Below are positions 22,841 to 28,664 of a DNA stretch of 28,664 bases, piece after piece. The stretch comes from an uncultured Lachnospiraceae bacterium (GTDB taxonomy: Bacteria > Bacillota > Clostridia > Lachnospirales > Lachnospiraceae): positions 1-28,664 of the forward strand of contig CAJTOW010000044.1 of the NCBI GenBank assembly GCA_910577655.1. Direction: 5' to 3'. Numbering within the stretch: position 1 is the stretch's first letter; every line of letters begins with the position of its first letter. The position numbers were made by a program, and so were the translations under genes. Below the pieces are notes generated by a model, which saw nothing but the letters and a program-made list of their open reading frames with translations, had not been told where the DNA came from and did no database searches.

Positions 22841-23683
22841 TCACACTTCCTCTATAAATCCTTCCCCAAACACCTCCCGCACATCATCTACAATCACAAA
22901 GGCCCTGGGATCAATCTGTTTCACAATATCCCGGAGGATCACCAGTTCCTTTCTGGAGACCACGCAGAACAGCATCTTTCTGGTCCGGCCGGAATACATA
23001 CCTGTGGCGTCCACGGCTGTGACTCCCCGCTCCAGCCGGTCCATGACCTGTCCGGCGATCTCCTCACTCCGGTCAGAGATCACCACGGCCTGCTTGGCGA
23101 ATTCCATCCCGTCCAGAATCCCGTCAGACACCTTGCAGACCGCATAGATGGCCAGGATCGCGTAGAAGGCATGACGGATGCCGAACAGGGAGGCTCCTGC
23201 CACCACCACGGCGCCGTCCAGAAACTGCATGATCTCGGCAATGCTGTAATGCCTCAGTTTCAGCTGCATGAGAGCCGCCAGCATGTCCGTGCCCCCGGTG
23301 GTGGCCTGGTATAAGAACACCAGGCCCGTCCCCACTCCGGAGATGATCCCTCCGAAGACAGCGGACAAAAACAAATCCCCCTCCACCAGGGGCATCTCCG
23401 GAATCACATAGAGAGATACAGACAAGGACATTGTAGCCACCAGGGTTCTGCGGATAAAGTTCCACCCTTTCAGCCTCCAGGCTGCCAAAAACAAAGGGAT
23501 ATTTAAAACCGTGTTAGTGGCCCAAAGGGGAATTCCTGTGAGGCTCTTGACGATAATGGCAGCGCCGGATACCCCACCGGTCACCAGGTTCATGGGATCA
23601 TACATGTTTTTGATGGCAAACCCCATAATGAAGGAACCGGCCACAATCATCAGATAATCTGTCCATTTCTCATTCTGTTTCAC
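22841..23683 (-). CDS. YitT-family membrane protein (DUF2179)
   Basis: This 280-residue protein has five to six hydrophobic segments in the first 190 residues, with family motifs NLVTGGVSGAAIIV, GGIISGVGTGLVF and TTGGTDMLA. A cytosolic DUF2179 domain follows (about 222-277, MYSGRTRKMLFCVVSRKE, then IDPRAFVIVDDVREVFGEGF). The molecular function of YitT proteins is unknown. The start codon is GTG at 23683 with AGGAGG 8 bases upstream. It follows the AbgT-type gene by 31 bases and is probably the last gene of that operon. It ends at the shared terminator. Confidence 0.9.
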   Translation of the reverse strand: MKQNEKWTDYLMIVAGSFIMGFAIKNMYDPMNLVTGGVSGAAIIVKSLTGIPLWATNTVLNIPLFLAAWRLKGWNFIRRTLVATMSLSVSLYVIPEMPLVEGDLFLSAVFGGIISGVGTGLVFLYQATTGGTDMLAALMQLKLRHYSIAEIMQFLDGAVVVAGASLFGIRHAFYAILAIYAVCKVSDGILDGMEFAKQAVVISDRSEEIAGQVMDRLERGVTAVDATGMYSGRTRKMLFCVVSRKELVILRDIVKQIDPRAFVIVDDVREVFGEGFIEEV

Positions 23684-23714
23684 CGCTGTATCCTCCTGAC
23701 AGAAATTTCATGCT

Positions 23715-25283
23715 TTAGAAGAACATGAGAACTCCCGGCCCCAGAGGCAGATTCAGTATCCACCATAGAGCCAGGATCACCAGCTCTGTGAGCATGGTGG
23801 CAATGGCATAAGGCATACAGCCGGCAAACACGGTTCCCATACCAGGGGTTCTCTCCGGGTCCGTATTATACTTTCCCAGAAGGCCTACAATCAGCGCCAC
23901 GTCCGAGGAGATGGGGGCAATGGCGTTGGTGACGGAATCCCCGATCCGGTATGCCACAGTAGTCAGGGCCGGGCTGAATCCGATGGCATAGAACATGGGA
24001 ATCAGGATCGGCGCCAGAATCATCCACTTGGAAGACCCGGAGGTCATAAACAGGTTCAGGAATGTGGAGAACAGCACAATCATTAGCATAAGTCCGAACC
24101 CGTTTATCCCCGTGGACTTAATCCACGCTGCCCCAGCCGCCCCCAGAACCGTAGGAATATTGGAGGCGTTGAACAGATAGATAAACACAGACGCCGGCAG
24201 GGCAATGACCATGAAATTGACCATGGAGTTGATACTCTTTGCCAGCATTTTCGGAAGGTCGTTCCAGTCTGCCAGGGCCCTTATGGTGCGCCCGTAGGCG
24301 ATGGCTGTCACCAGGAAGAACAGAAAAAGCAGGGTCAGCGCACTTTTCAGCAGTGGTGAATTAGGGACGATGCTTCCGTCATCTGCCCGGAAGAAGGATC
24401 CAGACGGAATGCAGGCCAGGATGATCAGGGCAATATACACCACCCCAGCGATGGCGGCATTGCGCAGAGCCTTATGCTCCAGGGGTGTCAGTTCCTTGTC
24501 TGCCCCTGCGTCCTGAACCAGGCTTAAGTCCTTTGGCTCCCCGATAAATCCCCGGACAAACTTTGTGGTCACAAAGGCGTAGACAAGGGTCAGGACGATG
24601 GCGCAGGCCAGCATGAAATACCAGTTCTGCAGGACATGGACCGTTGAGGTGTCAATTCCTAAGGACGCGCACACGGACTCATTGATTCCACTGAGGAGCA
24701 CGTCCAGGTTTCCCACGAATATATTGGCCGACATGCCCGCATTTCCTGCTGCATAGGCCAGCAGGATTCCCAGCCAGGGATTGTAGCCCATGGATGCGAA
24801 CACCGCCGCAGCCACCGCTGTACAGCCCAGGATTCCCGCGTTGGACGCCGTGTTTGCATTGATGGCAATGAAGGATACCGCCGCGAACACAAAGGCCGGC
24901 TTTGCCCCTGCAATGGTCCGTTTGATACATGCCCCGAACAGCCCCACCTGCTCCGCCAGACCTATGGACAGCATCAGAAGTCCCATCATCATCATGGGAG
25001 AAAAATTGTAGTAAATGCTGTACATGTTCTGGGTTACATAAGTAATAGTTTCCTTGTTCAGCAGGTTCCTCACCGTGGTAGTCACCATCTCCCCACCGGC
25101 TCCGCTGGAGGATGCCTTCTCGTAGGTCACAGAGACGCCTGCGAAGATCACCGACAGCACGATGGCTACAACGATCAGAATCGAGAACAGGTAAAAGGGA
25201 TGGGGAAGCTTGTTTCCTATGACCTCCACCCCGTTGATAAACCGGTAAAACAGACTTTTTTTCTCTTTTCGTTCAGTTCCCAT
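23715..25283 (-). CDS. AbgT-family transporter
   Basis: This 522-residue protein has about a dozen hydrophobic segments and fits the AbgT family, whose members import p-aminobenzoyl-glutamate or export sulfonamides. Family motifs include GLLMLSIGLAEQVGLF, INANTASNAGILGC, FMTSGSSKWMILAPILIPMF and YRIGDSVTNAIAPISS. AGAGGAG lies 10 bases before the ATG and overlaps the stop codon of the upstream amidohydrolase gene, so translation may be coupled. Pairing with an amidohydrolase suggests uptake of an amide-linked compound that is then cleaved; the substrate is unknown. Confidence 0.9.
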   Translation of the reverse strand: MGTERKEKKSLFYRFINGVEVIGNKLPHPFYLFSILIVVAIVLSVIFAGVSVTYEKASSSGAGGEMVTTTVRNLLNKETITYVTQNMYSIYYNFSPMMMMGLLMLSIGLAEQVGLFGACIKRTIAGAKPAFVFAAVSFIAINANTASNAGILGCTAVAAAVFASMGYNPWLGILLAYAAGNAGMSANIFVGNLDVLLSGINESVCASLGIDTSTVHVLQNWYFMLACAIVLTLVYAFVTTKFVRGFIGEPKDLSLVQDAGADKELTPLEHKALRNAAIAGVVYIALIILACIPSGSFFRADDGSIVPNSPLLKSALTLLFLFFLVTAIAYGRTIRALADWNDLPKMLAKSINSMVNFMVIALPASVFIYLFNASNIPTVLGAAGAAWIKSTGINGFGLMLMIVLFSTFLNLFMTSGSSKWMILAPILIPMFYAIGFSPALTTVAYRIGDSVTNAIAPISSDVALIVGLLGKYNTDPERTPGMGTVFAGCMPYAIATMLTELVILALWWILNLPLGPGVLMFF

Positions 25284-25298
25284 ACTCCAGTCACTCCT

Positions 25299-26916
25299 CT
25301 ACTTCTGGTAAACACATTCCCCGCCCACATAGGTCTTCAGTACCTGTATATCCTTCAGCTCATGGTCCGGACATGTCATAAAGTCACGGTCAATGACCAC
25401 AAAATCTGCCAGCTTCCCGGTCTCAATGCTTCCCTTCAGATGCTCCTCAAAACCTGCATAGGCCCCCCAGTTCGTGTAGGAGCGCAGGGCTTCCTCACGG
25501 CTTAGGGCTTCCTGGGGATACCAGCCCTCCTCCGGCTTTCCGTATTCATCCTTCCTGGTTACGGCACATGCTGAGGAAGGGATTGCAGCTCTCTACCGGG
25601 GAATCAGTACCATTGGGCAGGACATTTCCCTGGTCAATGAGGGTCCGCCATGCATAGGCGCCCCGGACCCGCTCCGGTCCCAGACGGTCATCGGCCACCT
25701 TTTTGTCGGTCCGCAAAAAGACAGTCTGGTGGGTTGGTATCACTCCCAGCCTCTTAAACCTGGGGATATCCTCCTGGTCCAGGATCTGGGCGTGCTCGAT
25801 CCGCAGTCTGGCATCCGGGTCCGGAATCTCCCCAAGGAGACGTTCATAGATATCCAGGCACTGGCGGTTGGCCCCGTCGCCGATGGCATGGCACATGGTC
25901 TGGAAGCCTGCCCGCCGGGCCTCATAGAGGATCTGGTATAGCTGTTCATCGGTCCATTTTCCATTACCCTTATGGCCGGACCGGTCGCTGTAGTCCTCCA
26001 GCATCCAGGCGCTGCGTGCCCCCAGGGAGCCGTCACAGGAGATCTTGTAGGCTCTGGCGGTGAGCCGGTTGTCATACATGCCGATCCGCAGCCCTTTCCT
26101 GAAAAATTCCATGGATCCGGTATACAGCTCCTCATAGCTGGGGCGGCCCACCACCCGCATGCTGGCGTAAATCCGCACTTTCAGCTCTTTCTTCCTATAC
26201 AGCTCTTCCCATACCTGAATCCACTCCTCCGCGGTTCCCGCATCATGGACTGTGGTGAGGCCGCAGGAGAAGAAGCTTTCCTGGGCCAGAAGGGCGATCC
26301 GTCCCAACTGTTCCCGGTTATAGGGAGGAATGGCCCTGTTAAAAGGCTCCTGGGCCTGGTCCGTGACCACCCCCAGCAGTGTGCCGTCCGGCTTTCGCAG
26401 ATACTCCCCGCCTACCGGGTCCGGGGTGGAACCGGTGATTCCCGCTTCTTTAAAAGCCCGGCTGTTGACCCATCCGGCATGTCCGCAGGCACGCTTCAGG
26501 TATACCGGATTGTCCGGCGCCACCGCGTCCAGCTCCTCTTTGGACGGGAAGGAGGTATCCTCCCAGGTGTCGTTAATCCAGCCCCTCCCTACGATCCATT
26601 CTCCCTGCTGCGTTCTTTTAGCGGCTTCTGCCACCAGATCCAGAATCTCCGCCCTCTGCTTTCCCACAATATTCAGTTCCATCCTCATGGCCCCGGTATT
26701 GTGCACATGCAGATGGGAATCAATCAGGCCTGGAAGCACGGTGCGGCCTTCCAGGTCCACGATCTTTGTGTTCTCTGTACACAGCTTCCGGATCTCTTCA
26801 CTGGTTCCCGCGGCTATAAACCGGTCTCCGGAAACGGCAAATGCGGACACCCTGGAAAACTTCTGGTCTGCTGTGTAGATATTCCCGTTAATATAGGCAA
26901 ATTCTGCCTCTCTCAT
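25299..26916 (-). pseudogene. Amidohydrolase of the YtcJ/amidohydrolase_3 type, frameshifted near the 3' end
   Basis: The main frame (26916-25546, 456 residues) encodes a metal-dependent amidohydrolase: FAYINGNIYTADQKFSRV, LPGLIDSHLHVHNTG with the metal-binding HxH, HAIGDGANRQC, LRIEHAQIL and LPNGTDSPVESCNPF. It stops after SMCRNQEG. The next frame continues directly with VTRKDEYGKPEEGWYP, SREEALRSYTNWGAY, IETGKLADFVVIDRD and a TAG at 25299-25301, which is the normal end of this family. A change of 2 or 5 bases near 25565-25575 would restore it. This is either a real frameshift mutation or a sequence error. The start has GGGGG about 10 bases upstream. It is the first gene of the operon with the AbgT and YitT genes. 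Confidence 0.85.
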
Positions 26917-26998
26917 GGTTATGTTCCCCCTTCACTGGATTTGTACTTCCCTGATTGTAGTTGACATCTGGCCATCTGTGTCTTACAATTACAATTAA

Positions 26999-27027
26999 AT
27001 TTTATTCTTTTACAGAAAATATGTCCA
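26999..27027 (-). promoter_or_regulatory. Promoter of the amidohydrolase-AbgT-YitT operon
   Basis: On the minus strand: -35 TGGACA (27027-27022), 17-base spacer, -10 TAAAAT (27004-26999). The start of transcription would be near 26992. Confidence 0.65.
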
Positions 27028-27047
27028 ATACCGTTTCCGAATTAAGA

Positions 27048-27075
27048 TTATAACCAGATTGCATCAGGTTCTTAA
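27048..27075. promoter_or_regulatory. LysR-type operator between the divergent genes
   Basis: TTATAACC-N-GGTTCTTAA with AACC and GGTT separated by 11 bases (27056-27066) is the T-N11-A type of dyad bound by LysR proteins. Its centre is about 69 bases upstream of the predicted start of the amidohydrolase operon, close to the usual -65 activation site. It lies upstream of the LysR gene and may also mediate autoregulation. Confidence 0.55.
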
Positions 27076-27169
27076 AACAGTAATGGATAGCAAATACGTT
27101 ATTGGTGTGTTCTGGGTATACCGGGCGAACAGTTCAGATACTGCCTGAGCAGTGATGAAAGGAGTTTCT

Positions 27170-28153
27170 ATGGATTTGGATAAAAGCAGATATTTGCTTG
27201 CCATTGCTGACTTGAAAAGCTTCTCCCGGGCAGCCGAGGCCTGCCACATCTCCCAGCCTGCCCTGACCCGGTATGTCCAGGGACTGGAGCGGGAACTGGG
27301 CGTGACTCTGTTTGACCGATCCTTTTCCCCGGTGCAGCTTACCTATGCCGGAGAACGTTATCTCAAAGGTCTGAAGCGGATGATGAAGATGAAAGAAGAG
27401 CTGGACCGGGAGATGGCGGAGATCGCGGTCCAGAAGAAGGAACGCCTGGTCGTGGGCATGCATCCCACCCGCAGCTATACCTGGCTTCCACGGGTGGTCC
27501 CCGCCTACCAGAATCTGCGCCCGGCTGTGGAGATCCGGCTGACGGAGGGCAACTGCATGGAACTTCAGCAGAAACTGCGCAAGGATCTGATTGATCTGAT
27601 TTTCATCTGCGCGGAGCCGATCCTGGATGAGGATATTCATTTCGTCCCTTTGTGCTCTGAGGAAATGGCCCTGGTGGTGAGCCGACAGGCCTCCGCCCTC
27701 CGCCACCTATCCCTTCCTCCTAATGAAAAAGGCATTCTCCAGTACATTCCGCCCTGGGTGGTGGAGCAGATTCCCTTCATCTCTCCTTCCCCCATACATG
27801 GCACCTGGCATCTGGCCCAGGAGCTTTTCCGCCAGTCCCAGATCCAGCCCCAGGCTATGATGGAACTGGAAAATGTATCCGCAGTCTACCGTCTGGCACC
27901 AGAAAGCAAAGGCTTCGCCCTGGCACCAGTCTCTGTGACATTGGAGGAACGGTTCGAGCAGGAACCTCTGTTCTGCTCCATGGACCACCAGATCCCCCGG
28001 CGTCTCCTGGGTCTGGCATACCGGAAGGGAAAGAACCTTCCCCCGGCTGCTCTGGACTTCATCCAGGTAGCAAAGGAAGCCATTCCCAGGTATCTGGATG
28101 AGAATATGCCTGCCTTTCAGATCCGGTATGATATCGCCTGCCAGAAACCATAA
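27170..28153 (+). CDS. LysR-family transcriptional regulator
   Basis: This 327-residue regulator has the N-terminal LysR helix-turn-helix (SRYLLAIADLKSFSRAAEAC, then ISQPALTRYVQGLERELGVTLFDR, residues about 5-60) and a periplasmic-binding-protein-like effector domain after it. AAAGGAG lies 5 bases before the chosen ATG at 27170; earlier GTG and ATG codons at 27152 and 27155 lie upstream of that site. It is divergent from the amidohydrolase-AbgT-YitT operon, so by the usual LysR pattern it should control that operon. The effector is unknown. A 14-base match to repeat family 1 (AACAGTTCAGATAC, 27128-27141) lies just upstream of its ribosome binding site. Confidence 0.92.
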   Translation: MDLDKSRYLLAIADLKSFSRAAEACHISQPALTRYVQGLERELGVTLFDRSFSPVQLTYAGERYLKGLKRMMKMKEELDREMAEIAVQKKERLVVGMHPTRSYTWLPRVVPAYQNLRPAVEIRLTEGNCMELQQKLRKDLIDLIFICAEPILDEDIHFVPLCSEEMALVVSRQASALRHLSLPPNEKGILQYIPPWVVEQIPFISPSPIHGTWHLAQELFRQSQIQPQAMMELENVSAVYRLAPESKGFALAPVSVTLEERFEQEPLFCSMDHQIPRRLLGLAYRKGKNLPPAALDFIQVAKEAIPRYLDENMPAFQIRYDIACQKP

Positions 28154-28454
28154 TACGGTATTTTTGCAGAAACACCCTGAAATAAGCGCAAAAAGGGCTG
28201 TCGGAAAATGACGGTCTGTATACCATATATTGCGCAATTTATGAAATATCATAGCAATATATGGTGTGCAGATGTCATTTCCCGACAACCCCACTCATCA
28301 CCATTCAATGTGCAGAAAATATCCCCATCAATGTTTCTGGAACCGCTTGTACCAGATGATCATGTCTTCACACGGTTAACCTTCAGCGTTCTGGCTGTAA
28401 ATTCATCGTGCTCCAATGGTGATGCCTGATGGCAGGCATGGGGATCTACTGTAA
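28154..28454. other. Non-coding stretch after the LysR gene
   Basis: No convincing gene is seen here. It contains the long inverted repeat at 28195-28292 and a short perfect hairpin ATGCCTG-ATGG-CAGGCAT at 28422-28439. Open frames in it have no ribosome binding site and no family features. Confidence 0.5.
28195..28292. repeat. Long imperfect inverted repeat (39-base arms)
   Basis: The left arm (28195-28233) and the right arm (28254-28292) are reverse complements at about five of every six positions. They include the perfect core ACCATATATTGC / GCAATATATGGT and an outer TGTCGG / CCGACA, with a 20-base spacer. It could be a small MITE-like element or a strong RNA hairpin after the LysR gene. 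No target-site duplication is evident. Confidence 0.65.
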
Positions 28455-28664
28455 TTATGCCAATACAAGTTCTCTTTTTTTAATGGTAGCCTGGACTTCC
28501 TCTACACTTTTTTTCGTTGCAACCGCTATCTGTTCCAGTGTGAAATCATTTTCATTCATAGTCATTATCACATCTATTATAGCGTTATCTGTTGCATTTT
28601 CCCTAGAGCGTGTCTGAAAATTGCTTTCTGGTAGCTGTGCGTTCCGCTTTGTGGGAGATTTGGG
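28455..28664 (-). pseudogene. Partial C-terminal fragment, possibly Rpn/PD-(D/E)XK nuclease-transposase type
   Basis: On the minus strand, a frame open from the right edge of the window ends at TAA (28457-28455). Its last part reads NAIIDVIMTMNENDFTLEQIAVATKKSVEEVQATIKKR (quoted as two overlapping blocks: NAIIDVIMTMNENDFTLEQ and QIAVATKKSVEEVQATIKKR). The pattern FTLEQIAxATxxSVEEV resembles the tail of Rpn-family proteins. The upstream part (about 28605-28664) reads differently and contains TTTCAGACACGCTC, so the gene may be broken there by a repeat. The start lies outside the window. Confidence 0.35.

Noticed and set aside
28208..28617. Two small plus-strand frames after the LysR gene (73 and 62 codons)
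   Set aside because: No ribosome binding sites or domains; the first crosses the long inverted repeat and the second is antisense to the possible Rpn-type tail.
1..28664. CRISPR arrays, tRNA or rRNA genes
   Set aside because: No regularly spaced direct repeats and no cloverleaf or rRNA sequence noticed.

Overview
The window looks like chromosomal DNA from a strictly anaerobic Gram-positive of the Lachnospiraceae / Clostridium cluster XIVa type; the genus cannot be fixed from sequence alone. The reasons are: an oxygen-sensitive class III ribonucleotide reductase with its activase, strong AGGAGG-type ribosome binding sites before nearly every gene, SipW/TasA-type secretion genes, an LPXTG-type wall anchor, CnaB and BspA surface repeats, a DNA polymerase I lacking proofreading residues, and a DapL-type aminotransferase. 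There is no outer-membrane gene and no phage module.

Layout. (1) 98-2885, minus: nrdD-nrdG behind a consensus promoter with NrdR-like boxes. (2) 3019-5170: a YihY-family membrane protein (plus) converges on a two-domain NUDIX protein (minus). Both stop codons lie inside a palindromic repeat element. (3) 5171-16075, minus: the centrepiece, five tightly packed genes: a SipW signal peptidase, two small SipW-dependent TasA-like proteins, a TasA-like protein ending in an LPRTG sorting signal, and a 2458-residue adhesin with six to seven CnaB repeats, three Flg_new/InlB-type repeats and BspA-type leucine-rich repeats. Structured RNA segments sit between genes and at the 3' end. An orphan AbiEi-like winged-helix protein lies upstream. 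(4) 17259-21221: sfsA converges on polA, which follows a small zinc-finger anti-sigma-like gene. (5) 21389-22776: a DapL-like aminotransferase with its own promoter and a hairpin leader. (6) 22841-28153: a LysR regulator divergent from amidohydrolase (frameshifted), AbgT-type transporter and YitT genes, with a LysR-type operator between. (7) 28154-28664: a long inverted repeat and the tail of a possible Rpn/PD-(D/E)XK-type gene.

The most interesting reading is that region 3 encodes a self-contained surface fibre and adhesin system. SipW would process the two TasA-like subunits, the LPRTG protein would tie the fibre to peptidoglycan, and the giant CnaB/BspA protein, which has no wall-sorting signal of its own, would be the adhesive partner. 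No sortase gene is present, so a sortase encoded elsewhere would be needed.

At least two dispersed intergenic repeat families are visible. One is a palindrome with TAACAGTTCAGAC ends (three copies plus a half copy). The other shares the 19-mer GGGTACGCTCTGGAAAAAG (two copies). Two genes look damaged at the 3' end: the amidohydrolase by a frameshift and the aminotransferase by a probable small deletion. Sequencing error cannot be excluded for either.
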